Positions 17,619 through 26,024 of a DNA stretch of 64,000 bases are shown here, in pieces. This stretch comes from Sphingomonas aerolata. GTDB taxonomy: Bacteria > Pseudomonadota > Alphaproteobacteria > Sphingomonadales > Sphingomonadaceae. The notes below the pieces were generated by a model that saw only the letters and a list, made by a program, of their open reading frames with translations, searched no databases and was not told where the DNA came from. Each line of letters starts with the position of its first letter. Positions within the stretch are counted from its first letter, which is position 1. The stretch lies in NCBI RefSeq assembly GCF_003046295.1, contig NZ_PZZN01000001.1:576714-640713 (forward strand), written 5' to 3'. A program made the position numbers and the translations under genes.

Positions 17619-18347
17619 TCAGGTCTCGCCGCGCCAGATCCTGATCGGCGTGCCCTGCGTAACCCCGCCTGCGTGCGCGGGGCAGCGCTTGTAACGGAAG
17701 GCGGTGTCGAGACAGATCCATAGCTCGTCGAGCCAGCCCTGCTTGGTCGTCGTAACCCGCATCATTGCCGCGTTAAGACCGGGATTGGCCTTGGCCATTG
17801 CCGTGGCGAACTGCCCGGCGGTCAGCGGGCTTCGCGACAGGGTGTCCATGTCGGGATAGCGCAGCTTGGCGTAGAGGCTGCTCGACTGGCGGAAATAGCG
17901 TGCGGGCTGATAGCCCGGCATGCAGGTCCCGTGCTTGGCCCATTCATGCTGGATCAGCTGCGCCGACGGTGTCGTGCAGAGCTGGCCCTTGATCACTGCC
18001 TGCGGGACGATCGCGGTTGCGCGACAATATTGCGGCCAGGTCTTGCCTGCGCCGTCGGGCCACAGGCCGTGGAGCGTGAAGCCGAACCGGTTGCCCGCCC
18101 CGCACTGGAACCGCGCGCTCGGCTGGTCGCCTTTCTCGCGGCAATATTGCGGGGCCCAGGTGATCGCGAGCGTATAGCTCGCGATCGGCAGGATCCGCGC
18201 GGGTTCGCGCGCAGACGGCAGGTCGGGGCGGACGCGGTCGGTGCCGCCCATGGGCGCCGAACAGCTATAGGCCTGCGCCGCGGCGATACCCGGCGCGGAC
18301 AGCCCCGCGACGATCATCATGCCGGCGAGTCGGTTCATCCGCGTCAT
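17619..18347 (-). CDS. Secreted ribonuclease T2-family protein
   Basis: A 242-aa protein with a signal peptide (cleavage near GIAAAQA). Both catalytic segments of RNase T2 are intact: CAS1 FTLHGLWP and CAS2 HEWAKHGTC, each with its His, plus many Cys for disulfides. It should cleave single-stranded RNA in the periplasm or outside the cell, supplying nucleotides or phosphate. Its start overlaps the preceding membrane-protein gene by 4 bp (ATGA). Confidence 0.9.
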   Translation of the reverse strand: MTRMNRLAGMMIVAGLSAPGIAAAQAYSCSAPMGGTDRVRPDLPSAREPARILPIASYTLAITWAPQYCREKGDQPSARFQCGAGNRFGFTLHGLWPDGAGKTWPQYCRATAIVPQAVIKGQLCTTPSAQLIQHEWAKHGTCMPGYQPARYFRQSSSLYAKLRYPDMDTLSRSPLTAGQFATAMAKANPGLNAAMMRVTTTKQGWLDELWICLDTAFRYKRCPAHAGGVTQGTPIRIWRGET

Positions 18348-18766
18348 GCCTCGATCTCCTCCTCGGCATCGTCGTCGATGCCGCGGTCCGCAACCTCGTC
18401 AAACCAGGCGCGCGCGCGGGGTCGGAACAGCAGGACGATCGGCAGGATCGTCAGCACGAGCTGCGCGATCGTCAGCATCCCGATCAGCCCCGTCGCGAGC
18501 ACCCCCGTCGCGACCTGCAGCATCACCCCAGCGGCGCCGAGCACCGTCAGCGCGACGAGCAGCCACAGGGCAACCCGGCTGCCCCTGCGCGTCGTCAGGA
18601 TCAGCAGCAGCAGCGACAGTCCGACGCCAAACGCCGTCACCCCTGCCGCCAGTGCGAAGCCGCCCTGCGCAACCGCGGCATCCCAGGTCAGCACGCTGAC
18701 CGCGATCAGCAGACCGATCGAGGCGAGATACAGCCATTCGGCCAATACAACGGATTTGGGACGCAT
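18344..18766 (-). CDS. Four-helix membrane protein of unknown function
   Basis: A 140-aa protein with about four hydrophobic helices (WLYLASIGLLIAVSVLTW; a second near GFALAAGVTAFGVGLSLLLL; ALWLLVALTVLGAAG; GMLTIAQLVLTILPIVLLF) and an acidic cytosolic tail (RGIDDDAEEEIEA). ATG 18766 (MRPKSVVLAEW) is used. It is translationally coupled to the RNase T2 gene. No family is recognised. Confidence 0.65.
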   Translation of the reverse strand: MRPKSVVLAEWLYLASIGLLIAVSVLTWDAAVAQGGFALAAGVTAFGVGLSLLLLILTTRRGSRVALWLLVALTVLGAAGVMLQVATGVLATGLIGMLTIAQLVLTILPIVLLFRPRARAWFDEVADRGIDDDAEEEIEA

Positions 18767-18832
18767 CTTCACCCTGTTCACTTCGCGATCATGTCGTGGC
18801 GGCACGATACCGCGTCTCTGCCCGCGCGCCAG

Positions 18833-19678
18833 TTAAAGCGTCGCGAAATCGAGCCCGATATCGGCGGCGGGCGCGGACTGGGTCAGCCGTCCGACCGAGA
18901 CATAGGTGACCCCGCTCTCGGCGATCGCCCGGATCGTGTCGAGCGACACGCCGCCCGATGCTTCGGTTGGCACGCGGCCATCGACCAGCGCGACCGCGCC
19001 GCGGAGAATCTCGGGCGGCATGTTGTCGAGCAGCAGGTGCGTCGCCCCCGCCGCGAGCGCGGGCTCGATCTGATCGACATGGTCGACCTCGACGATGATC
19101 TGCGCGATGCCCGCATCCCTCGCCCGGCGCACCGCCTCGCCGACGTCGCCGGCGACCGCGACGTGATTGTCCTTGATCATCGCCGCATCCCACAGCCCCA
19201 TGCGGTGGTTCTGCGCACCGCCCATGCGGGTCGCGTATTTTTCGAGCACGCGCAGCCCGGGGATCGTCTTGCGCGTGTCGAGCAGGATGGCGCCGGTGCT
19301 CTGCATCCGGTCGACATAGGCCCGCGTCATCGTCGCCACACCCGAGAGGTGCTGGACCGTGTTCAGCGCGGATCGCTCGGCGGTCAGCATCGCACGCGCA
19401 CGGCCTTCGATCCGCATCAGCTCGGTACCCGCGGCGACCGCCCGACCGTCCTCCACGAGATGCTCGATCCGGACCTCGGGATCGAGCGCGCGGAAGAACG
19501 CATCGGCGAGGGCAAGACCGGCGACGGTGATCGCGTCGCGGCTGTCCATCACCCCGGCAAAGCGCGCCTCGGCGGGGATCACCGCCGCAGAGGTGATGTC
19601 GCCGATCGTGCCCAGATCCTCGGCCAGCGTCGCAGCGACGAACCTATCGATGTCGAAGCCCGCCAGCGCTGCGCTCAC
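18833..19678 (-). CDS. nadC: Nicotinate-nucleotide pyrophosphorylase (carboxylating)
   Basis: A 281-aa quinolinate phosphoribosyltransferase. Conserved: LAEDLGTIGDITSAAVIP, LNTVQHLSGVATMT, LLDTRKTIPGLRVLEKYA, GGAQNHRMGLWDAAMIKDNH, and the closing EASGGVSLDTIRAIAESGV. It makes nicotinate mononucleotide from the NadA product. Its start overlaps the nadA stop by 4 bp. Confidence 0.95.
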   Translation of the reverse strand: MSAALAGFDIDRFVAATLAEDLGTIGDITSAAVIPAEARFAGVMDSRDAITVAGLALADAFFRALDPEVRIEHLVEDGRAVAAGTELMRIEGRARAMLTAERSALNTVQHLSGVATMTRAYVDRMQSTGAILLDTRKTIPGLRVLEKYATRMGGAQNHRMGLWDAAMIKDNHVAVAGDVGEAVRRARDAGIAQIIVEVDHVDQIEPALAAGATHLLLDNMPPEILRGAVALVDGRVPTEASGGVSLDTIRAIAESGVTYVSVGRLTQSAPAADIGLDFATL

Positions 19679-20679
19679 GAACGCGTCCCGCTGGTCTGCG
19701 CCGGGCCGAGATCGCCCATCCCGACCGTGCCCGAGGCCATCGCCAGCATCGCATCGAGGCTCTTCTTCGCCTGGAGCCGCAGCCCCTCCTCGATCTCGAT
19801 CCGCGGCGACAGATCGCGCAGCGCAACGTACAGCTTCTCCATCGTGTTGAGCGCCATGTACGGGCAGATATTGCAGTTGCAGTTACCGTCCGCGCCCGGC
19901 GCGCCGATGAAGCGCTTGTTCGGCAACGCCTTTTCCATCTGGTGGATGATGTGCGGCTCGGTCGCGACGATCAGCGTGTCGCCGGGCATCGCGATCGCAT
20001 AGTCGAGGATGCCGCGCGTCGACCCGATATAATCGGCATGGTCGAGGATGATCGGCGGGCATTCGGGATGCGCGACGATCGGCGCGCCCGGATTGGCGGC
20101 CTTGAGCTTGAGCAGCTCGCTCTCGCTGAACGCCTCGTGGACGATGCACACGCCCGGCCACAACAGCATTTCGCGTCCGGTCTTGCGGACCAGATAGCCG
20201 CCGAGATTGCGGTCCGGGCCGAAGATGATCTTCTGGTCGGCGGGCAGCTGCGACAGGATCTTCTCCGCCGACGACGAGGTCACGATGATGTCGGACAGCG
20301 CCTTCACCTCGGTCGAGCAGTTGATGTACGTCAGCGCGATGTGATCGGGATGCTTCGCGCGAAACGCGGCGAACTGTTCGGGGGGACAGCTGTCCTCGAG
20401 GCTGCAGCCGGCATCCATGTCGGGCAGGACGACGATCTTGTCGGGCGACAGGATCTTGGCGGTCTCCGCCATGAACCGCACGCCGCAGAACGCGATGACA
20501 TCCGCCTCGGTCGCCGCCGCCTTGCGCGACAGGTCGAGGCTGTCGCCGACGAAATCGGCAATGTCCTGCAATTCGGGCTTCTGGTAATAATGCGCGAGGA
20601 TGATCGCGTTCTTCTCCTTGCGGAGCCGCTCGATCTCGCCGCGAATGTCGATGCCCGCAAAATTCTGGTGGAGTTCCAT
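19675..20679 (-). CDS. nadA: Quinolinate synthase A
   Basis: A 334-aa [4Fe-4S] enzyme condensing iminoaspartate with DHAP. Conserved cysteines lie in AFCGVRFMAETAKILSPDK, ALTYINCSTEVKA, and the C-terminal NCNCNICPYM; AILAHYYQKPELQDIADF is the N-terminal hallmark. It is coupled to nadC. No nadB (aspartate oxidase) is present in the window. Confidence 0.95.
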   Translation of the reverse strand: MELHQNFAGIDIRGEIERLRKEKNAIILAHYYQKPELQDIADFVGDSLDLSRKAAATEADVIAFCGVRFMAETAKILSPDKIVVLPDMDAGCSLEDSCPPEQFAAFRAKHPDHIALTYINCSTEVKALSDIIVTSSSAEKILSQLPADQKIIFGPDRNLGGYLVRKTGREMLLWPGVCIVHEAFSESELLKLKAANPGAPIVAHPECPPIILDHADYIGSTRGILDYAIAMPGDTLIVATEPHIIHQMEKALPNKRFIGAPGADGNCNCNICPYMALNTMEKLYVALRDLSPRIEIEEGLRLQAKKSLDAMLAMASGTVGMGDLGPAQTSGTRS

Positions 20680-20693
20680 TGTCGTATCCCGGT

Positions 20694-21434
20694 TTAGTTG
20701 CGGTTCCCTAGCACGTCCTGCAGCGAACGCGACGTATCCCATCGCTCGGCTGACGCCCGCGCTTCGTCGGCGAAGCGCACGCTGACGGTCGCATCCACCC
20801 CTGCGGCGCGCAGCGGCATCGCAAAGCTCCGCTCGACCGCACGCCGCGTCGCGTCGCGCGCCAGCCGGATCATTGCGGGCTCGCGCGCCTGGCGGACCAG
20901 CTCGATCTGGCCCGCGCGCCGGTTGGCGGTGTCGAGCCGCTTCTCCGCATCGGTCAGCGTCGCCAGCACGCCGCCCGAACCATATTCGCGCAGCGCATTG
21001 AGGTCGATCTGCGGCCCCTCCACCTCGACCGGCGGCAATCGCACCGCGAGCGTCCGCGTCGCGGCATCCCAGGCGACGTCGCGCTGCGACAGCTTGCCGA
21101 GATCGACCTCGTAGCGGACCATTCCCGGCATGATCAGCGTCTTCTCGGTGGTGAAGCCCAGTTGCGACTGGCGCGACGTCACCACCGCGACGAACCGCGC
21201 GGCAAAGGTCGACAGCCGATTCTGCTCGCGCAGCCCCTCCAGGCTGGCGCTCGCGATCGTCGTCGGGTCGGGCGCCAGGCGGCTCTGCACGTACCGCTGC
21301 ACGCCCCACAGCGCGATCAGCGCGGCCAGCGCGAGCAGCACCAGCACCCCCGCCGCCTTGGCCAGGAACGACCCGACCCCGCCACGCCGCGCAGTGGCCG
21401 TGCCGCGGCTGTCCTCGTTCACGCCATCCGCCAT
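20694..21434 (-). CDS. DUF4230 domain membrane-anchored protein
   Basis: A 246-aa protein. One N-terminal transmembrane helix (KAAGVLVLLALAALIALWG, about residues 26-44) anchors a periplasmic DUF4230 domain with the sequence FAARFVAVVTSRQSQLG and PGMVRYEVDLGKL. It overlaps the end of the upstream MBL hydrolase gene by 16 bp and is followed by nadA after 14 bp, so MBL-DUF4230-nadA-nadC probably form one unit. The function is unknown. Confidence 0.8.
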   Translation of the reverse strand: MADGVNEDSRGTATARRGGVGSFLAKAAGVLVLLALAALIALWGVQRYVQSRLAPDPTTIASASLEGLREQNRLSTFAARFVAVVTSRQSQLGFTTEKTLIMPGMVRYEVDLGKLSQRDVAWDAATRTLAVRLPPVEVEGPQIDLNALREYGSGGVLATLTDAEKRLDTANRRAGQIELVRQAREPAMIRLARDATRRAVERSFAMPLRAAGVDATVSVRFADEARASAERWDTSRSLQDVLGNRN

Positions 21435-22270
21435 GCACCATCCCCTTCCGTCTCGCCGACCAGCCCGCGACCGCGCAGATCGTACAGATGCGCCAGCACC
21501 GATCCCTCGGCGCCCGGCACCAGCCGCGGATCGAGCCCGACATACATGCGCTCGACCAGCGCCGCGACACCCCGCGGCGCCTCGCGCAGCAGACGGAGGA
21601 TCTGCCCCTCGCGCTGCTTGCGGTGGCCGAGCATCCCGCGCACCAGCCGCTGCGGCCGCTCGATCGCCTCGCCATGCCCCGGATAATAGACCCGGTCGTC
21701 GCGACCCAGCAGCCGCTCGAGGCTCGCCATATAGTCGGTCATGTCGCCATCGGGCGGCACGACCACGCTGGTCGACCAGCCCATGACGTGATCGCCCGAG
21801 AACAGCGCCCCGCTCTCGCGCAGGGCGAAGGCAAGATGGTTCGACGTATGCCCCGGCGTCGCGATCGCCTCGAGCGTCCAGCCCGCCGCGCCGACCGTCT
21901 CACCGTCCGCCAGCACGCGATCGGGTGCATAGAGCGCGTCGAACGAACTATTGGCCGCGACACCGGGCGCGAACGCGGCGGCGCCGACGATCGGCGCGCC
22001 GGTCGCGGCCTGCAACGGGCGCGTCGCCGGACTATGGTCGCGGTGATGATGCGTGACGACGATCGCGGCGACGGGGCGGCCATCGATCACGCGCAGCAAG
22101 GCATCGAGATGCGCGGGATCGTCGGGCCCGGGATCGATCACCGCCAGCGCGGTCGTTCCGACGATATACGTCTGCGTGCCAGTGAAGGTATAGGGCGACG
22201 CGTTCGGCGCGAGCACGCGGACGACGAGCGGCTCGAGCTGGATCGGGATGCCGGTCGGATGCTCAGCCAT
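21419..22270 (-). CDS. Metallo-beta-lactamase-fold hydrolase (LACTB2-like)
   Basis: A 283-aa protein with the MBL metal-binding motif THHHRDHS, PGHTSNHLAF, the SGDHVMGW metal aspartate and YPGHGEAI. A C-terminal winged-helix-like domain (ALVERMYVGLDPRLVPGAE) matches the LACTB2/endoribonuclease-like subgroup. ATG 22270 (MAEHPTG) is preferred because the ten upstream residues are not family-like. It could be a nuclease or a thioesterase-like hydrolase; the substrate is unknown. Confidence 0.82.
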   Translation of the reverse strand: MAEHPTGIPIQLEPLVVRVLAPNASPYTFTGTQTYIVGTTALAVIDPGPDDPAHLDALLRVIDGRPVAAIVVTHHHRDHSPATRPLQAATGAPIVGAAAFAPGVAANSSFDALYAPDRVLADGETVGAAGWTLEAIATPGHTSNHLAFALRESGALFSGDHVMGWSTSVVVPPDGDMTDYMASLERLLGRDDRVYYPGHGEAIERPQRLVRGMLGHRKQREGQILRLLREAPRGVAALVERMYVGLDPRLVPGAEGSVLAHLYDLRGRGLVGETEGDGAWRMA

Positions 22271-22417
22271 GCCCCCGAAATGGCGGCTGGCGGCGCGCAT
22301 GGCAAGACCCGAACCCGAGACCCCGCCGCCCGACCCTGTGATACCACCCCGATCCCGTCATCAGGACGAAAGTCAGGATCCAGGGCCGCAGGCACCCCAC
22401 CTACCCCAGAATGCAGC

Positions 22418-24040
22418 TCAATCCCGCTTGGCCATGTCGGCCTGAACCTCGGCCAGACCCTCGTCGATACCCGCAAGCGCCTCGCGGCGTTGCGCAGCGG
22501 TCATGTCGGCGTTCTTCTCGATCGACGCCCGCGCGATCTTCAGACTGGCGAGTGCGGAGGCATAGGCGCTCGCCTCGATCTCGCGGCTGTTGATCGCGGC
22601 GGTGGCGGCGTCGGCGGCGGCCTGTTCGATGCGATTGGTGCAGATGACCATCTTGCGCACGCCGCCTTCGGTCCGGTCGATCACATAGTGCTTGCCCGGC
22701 CCGTCCTTGCCATCGACGCAGGTGCGTTCGGTCACCTCGGGTACCATCCCCGACGCGACGATCGTGCTGCCCGGCTTCGCACGGATGACCCGCGTGCTGA
22801 CGGTCTTGCCGTCGCGCGTGACGATCGTCGTGACCTGACGCGCGTCGGCGGGGCGTGCGGTAAGCGGCGCAGCGGGCGCTACGGGTGCGACCGGGGTCAA
22901 GACTGGCATGGATGGCAGAGGTGGCAGAGGTGGCAGGGGCGCCGCCGGGGCGACCGGCGCCACGCGTTCCTCGACACCGGCACGGATCGCCGTGGCGGCC
23001 TTGGTGCCCGAAGCGGTCAGTGCCAGCCCCGTCGCGACCAGCAGGCCGACCGAGGCCGCCCCCGTCGCGATCCGGCCGCGTGAAATCCGAGAAGTCGTCA
23101 ACATGCGCAATCTCCCTTTCAGATCGGTGATGGTGTGGAGGTGACACGCGGCCGACACCGCGCCGCCATGCGCCGCCTTGACGATCGCGCAGGCATAGAT
23201 GTGGCGGTCGACCGCGGACCGGCCCGCGAGCACGCGTGCGTCGTTGGCAAGCTCCTGGTCCGCGCGGAACCGGCGAAACGCATGCCAGGCGACCGGGTTG
23301 AACCAGTGAAGCGCGAGCACGACCAGTGCCACCCAGTTGGCGAACAGGTCGCCACGCTGGTGATGGCCAATCTCGTGCGCGAGCGCCAATTCGCACTCGT
23401 CCGCGTCATAGCGATCCGCGAAATCCCGTGGAAACGCGACGTAGCGGCGGACGAGACCGAAGGCGAGCGGACCGGGCGCCGCCGCGGTGGCGATCACGCG
23501 CACCCCGTCGCGGTCGTCGAGCCGGTCCGCGCTGTCGAGCATCCGCCGGCAGAACCGTCGATGCTGGAGCAGCTGCCAGATGAGCAGCCCGAGCGCCCCG
23601 ACAGCCCATGCGGCACCGAGCGCGCTGCCGAGCCCGCCTTCGAACAGTCCCGCAAGGACCGCGCCGAACGGCGGTTCCATCACATCGGGTGCCGCCGCAG
23701 CCGTCATTGTCCCCGTCGTGGCGACCGTTGCAGCGGGTGCGATCATATAGACGCTGATCGTCTCGCCAGCGCGCGTAATGGGCGTCGCCGCCGCGTGCCA
23801 CGTCTCTGGCATCGACGGCAGCACGAGCCGCAACACGGGCAGCGCCCAGAGCGCATAGGCGACCTGCGCCCCGAAGGCGCGGCGCACCGGCGCGCGGACC
23901 AGCAGCACGACGAGCATCAGCAGCGTCGATGCAATCAGCGCGTCGCTCGCCCATCCCGCGAGCGCGGCCGTATCGATCGATTGGAGGGCGGCGGCAGGGC
24001 CGTCTCCGATCCCCCCGGAAAGGATGGGCCCCGCGCTCAT
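22418..24040 (-). CDS. M56-family (BlaR1-type) membrane metallopeptidase
   Basis: A 540-aa protein: several N-terminal membrane helices, then the zinc-protease motif HEIGHH (residues 222-227) in LALAHEIGHHQRGDLFANW. A further helix around residue 335 leads to a Pro/Ala-rich periplasmic segment and a C-terminal helical region. It lacks the penicillin-binding domain of true BlaR1, so it should sense something other than a beta-lactam. It is translationally coupled (ATGA) with the BlaI-type repressor upstream, which it presumably inactivates by proteolysis. Confidence 0.87.
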   Translation of the reverse strand: MSAGPILSGGIGDGPAAALQSIDTAALAGWASDALIASTLLMLVVLLVRAPVRRAFGAQVAYALWALPVLRLVLPSMPETWHAAATPITRAGETISVYMIAPAATVATTGTMTAAAAPDVMEPPFGAVLAGLFEGGLGSALGAAWAVGALGLLIWQLLQHRRFCRRMLDSADRLDDRDGVRVIATAAAPGPLAFGLVRRYVAFPRDFADRYDADECELALAHEIGHHQRGDLFANWVALVVLALHWFNPVAWHAFRRFRADQELANDARVLAGRSAVDRHIYACAIVKAAHGGAVSAACHLHTITDLKGRLRMLTTSRISRGRIATGAASVGLLVATGLALTASGTKAATAIRAGVEERVAPVAPAAPLPPLPPLPSMPVLTPVAPVAPAAPLTARPADARQVTTIVTRDGKTVSTRVIRAKPGSTIVASGMVPEVTERTCVDGKDGPGKHYVIDRTEGGVRKMVICTNRIEQAAADAATAAINSREIEASAYASALASLKIARASIEKNADMTAAQRREALAGIDEGLAEVQADMAKRD

Positions 24041-24405
24041 GCCTTGAGATCCTTCAGCAACGCCTCGATCTCGGCAATGTCCTGCGCGGTCAGTTCGTCG
24101 CGTTCGGCAAGATGCGCGACCAGCGGCGTCAGCCTGCCGCCGAACAGCCGGTTCATCAGCCGCCGCGATTCGCCTGCCACATAATCGCCACGCGCGACGG
24201 TGGGACGATAAAGATAGCGCCGGCCATCCTCCTCATGCGTGATCGCCGATTTCGCGATCAGCCGCCCGAGCAGGGTCTTGACCGTGTTGGCACTCCAGCC
24301 GCGCGCCGGGTCGACGCGTTCGGCGACATCCTGCGCGCTCAGCGGGGATTCGTCCCACAGCACCTCCATGACGCTGTGCTCGGCATCACTGATCCGTTCG
24401 ACCAC
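24037..24405 (-). CDS. BlaI/MecI/CopY-family transcriptional repressor
   Basis: A 122-aa winged-helix repressor. It contains ISDAEHSVMEVLWDESPL, WSANTVKTLLGRLIAKSAI (the recognition region) and a C-terminal dimerisation/cleavage helix. The start is GTG 24405 with AAGGAG 6 nt upstream. It pairs with the M56 peptidase, and a dyad of TAC-N4-GTA type lies just upstream of its start (24419-24438), as expected for autoregulation. Confidence 0.9.
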   Translation of the reverse strand: MVERISDAEHSVMEVLWDESPLSAQDVAERVDPARGWSANTVKTLLGRLIAKSAITHEEDGRRYLYRPTVARGDYVAGESRRLMNRLFGGRLTPLVAHLAERDELTAQDIAEIEALLKDLKA

Positions 24406-24418
24406 GACTCACTCCTTA

Positions 24419-24454
24419 CTGACTACGCTTGTAATCAGCTCGTTTACGGTCGTA
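24419..24454 (-). promoter_or_regulatory. Candidate operator sites of the BlaI-type repressor
   Basis: CTGACTACGCTTGTAATCAG (24419-24438) is a 14/20 dyad with the TAC-N4-GTA core of BlaI-family operators. A second TAC-GGTC-GTA follows at 24445-24454. Both lie 14-50 bp upstream of the repressor's GTG. Confidence 0.55.
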
Positions 24455-24756
24455 GTCAATGTCAGTTTCTTACGGTCGCGCGATCGACGCCGATGACCGT
24501 CTGTGTCGGGCTTCTTTACGATCAGCGGCCGGCGCTGCGGCCGATTAACCACCGAGACCGGGGAAAGTCCGCAACTCGGACGAACTGGCACATCGTCTGC
24601 ACCGTCTGATGCGTTACCGAGCGTTCAGCGCTTATGCAGGGTGGACGGGTCGCTGTCATTCAGGTCTCGCACCGGTCCACCCTCACCCGGCACCCTGCAA
24701 GCCCCGACCGCACGGCGGCCAGATACCCCCGCGCGATCCAGAGCCTCGTCAAATAC
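24455..24756. other. Intergenic stretch with one unexplained inverted repeat
   Basis: No convincing gene was found on either strand between the BlaI promoter and the glutaredoxin stop. The only structure seen is AGGGTGGAC (24638-24646) and its exact inverse GTCCACCCT (24675-24683), extendable by GGT/ACC after one mismatch, which could fold into a hairpin. Confidence 0.4.
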
Positions 24757-25083
24757 TCAGCCTGCCGCCTTCTGCGCGTCCAGGACCTGCTTCAGTTCGC
24801 CGCTCTCGTACATCTCCATCATGATGTCCGATCCGCCGAGGAATTCGCCATCGACATAGAGCTGCGGGATCGTCGGCCAGTCCGAATAGGCCTTGATGCC
24901 CTGCCGGATGCCCTGGTCCTGCAGCACGTCGACGCTCTCGAACTCGACCTCGAGATGGTTGAGGATCGCGATCGCGCGGCTCGAAAACCCGCATTGCGGG
25001 AACAGCGGGCTGCCCTTCATGAAGAGTACCACGGGGTTGGCCTTCACCAGCGCGTCGATGCGCGCGTGCGTGTCGTCAGTCAT
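24757..25083 (-). CDS. grxD: Monothiol glutaredoxin (Grx4/GrxD type)
   Basis: A 108-aa CGFS-type glutaredoxin: FMKGSPLFPQCGFSSRA with the single active Cys, then WPTIPQLYVDGEFLGGSDI for glutathione binding. Such proteins carry and deliver [2Fe-2S] clusters. The next gene is bolA, its usual partner in a shared cluster complex, 10 bp away on the same transcript. Confidence 0.94.
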   Translation of the reverse strand: MTDDTHARIDALVKANPVVLFMKGSPLFPQCGFSSRAIAILNHLEVEFESVDVLQDQGIRQGIKAYSDWPTIPQLYVDGEFLGGSDIMMEMYESGELKQVLDAQKAAG

Positions 25084-25093
25084 GTCGTCGTCC

Positions 25094-25324
25094 TTATGCA
25101 ATCACGGTGGTCAGTTGCAGCGCATGAAGGACGCCGCCCATGCGGCCCCCCAGCGCGTCGTAAACGCTCTTGTGCTGCTTCACCCGGCTCAGCCCGGCAA
25201 AACTCGCGCTGGTCACGCGCGCAGCATAATGATCGCCGTCCCCGGCCAGATCGGTGATCTCGACCTCGGCATCGGGAATGGCGTCGCGAATCATCGTGCG
25301 GATATCGTCGGCGGTCATCGGCAT
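25094..25324 (-). CDS. bolA: BolA/IbaG-family protein
   Basis: A 76-aa protein with the BolA fold signature: ADDIRTMIRDAIPDAEVEITD, then DGDHYAARVTSASFAGLSRV and QHKSVYDALGGRMGG-VLHAL. It binds [2Fe-2S] clusters with the adjacent glutaredoxin. It sits between DUF1476 and grxD in a tight three-gene unit. Confidence 0.93.
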   Translation of the reverse strand: MPMTADDIRTMIRDAIPDAEVEITDLAGDGDHYAARVTSASFAGLSRVKQHKSVYDALGGRMGGVLHALQLTTVIA

Positions 25325-25328
25325 TGGA

Positions 25329-25652
25329 TTACTGGGCCTCCATCAATTGGCGACGCGCCTCGATCATCTGCGTCGCCAGCGCACGGCGCACCGTCGCCTC
25401 GTCATGGTCGAGACCCGCGGCAGTCATGTCGCCGACCAGCTTGCGTACGACATCGTCGTCGCCCCCGCCTTCGAGATCGGCGTGAACCAAGGCCGTCGCA
25501 TAGGCGTCGCCCTCCTCGCGGGTCAGCCGCATCTCGGCCGCGGCCCATTGCCCCAGCAACCGATTGCGCCGCGCCGTGACACGGAATGCGAGTTCATCGT
25601 CGCGGGCAAATTTTGCCTCGAAAGATCGCTCGCGATCGTCAAAAGTCGTCAT
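25329..25652 (-). CDS. ATPase inhibitor subunit zeta (DUF1476)
   Basis: A 107-aa protein of the DUF1476 family, known in Paracoccus as the zeta subunit that inhibits the F1-ATPase. Seen are MTTFDDRERSFEAKFARDDE (the inhibitory N-terminus) and ARRNRLLGQWAAAEM, then the four-helix bundle. It heads the zeta-bolA-grxD unit with 4-10 bp spacing. Confidence 0.9.
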   Translation of the reverse strand: MTTFDDRERSFEAKFARDDELAFRVTARRNRLLGQWAAAEMRLTREEGDAYATALVHADLEGGGDDDVVRKLVGDMTAAGLDHDEATVRRALATQMIEARRQLMEAQ

Positions 25653-25802
25653 GGCGCACGTGTTCCCTCCGGCGTGTCGAGCTTAGCAGATAGGTAGCGG
25701 TCCGCGGCTCCGCAATAATTTGGTGCGGCTCTGGAACAATGCCGGCACATCCATCATCTATAAGACAGTCACGTGACACAGGGCACGGGCATGGAGAGTA
25801 GA

Positions 25803-26000
25803 ATGACTGGCCACCATCCAAGGAGCATTTCGCCGCCGTCCGACACCGCCGTATCGCGGCACCCCGCAACGCCGCCGATCGGTGCCGGTGGTCATGGTCG
25901 CGGTAGCTTCCCTTCGATCGCGCATGGCATGGCGCTCGGTGCGGCCGCATCCGCGATCCTGTGGATGGCGATCGTCATGACGATCTCGCGCCTGCTCTGA
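25803..26000 (+). CDS. Small single-span membrane protein, unknown
   Basis: A 65-aa frame: a polar N-half rich in His, Pro, Ser and Gly, then IAHGMALGAAASAILWMAIVMTIS, one clear membrane helix, and SRLL at the end. ATG 25803 has GGAGAG 6 nt upstream; an ATG at 25791 is an alternative. A perfect GTCACGTGAC palindrome lies at 25768-25777. No function is recognised. Confidence 0.5.
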   Translation: MTGHHPRSISPPSDTAVSRHPATPPIGAGGHGRGSFPSIAHGMALGAAASAILWMAIVMTISRLL

Positions 26001-26024
26001 ACCGGCACGGCGCGAGAGACCTCA

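Noticed and set aside
24037..24040. BlaR1/BlaI-based beta-lactam resistance
   Set aside because: The M56 protein lacks the penicillin-binding domain and no beta-lactamase or PBP gene is adjacent; the MBL-fold gene nearby is LACTB2-like.
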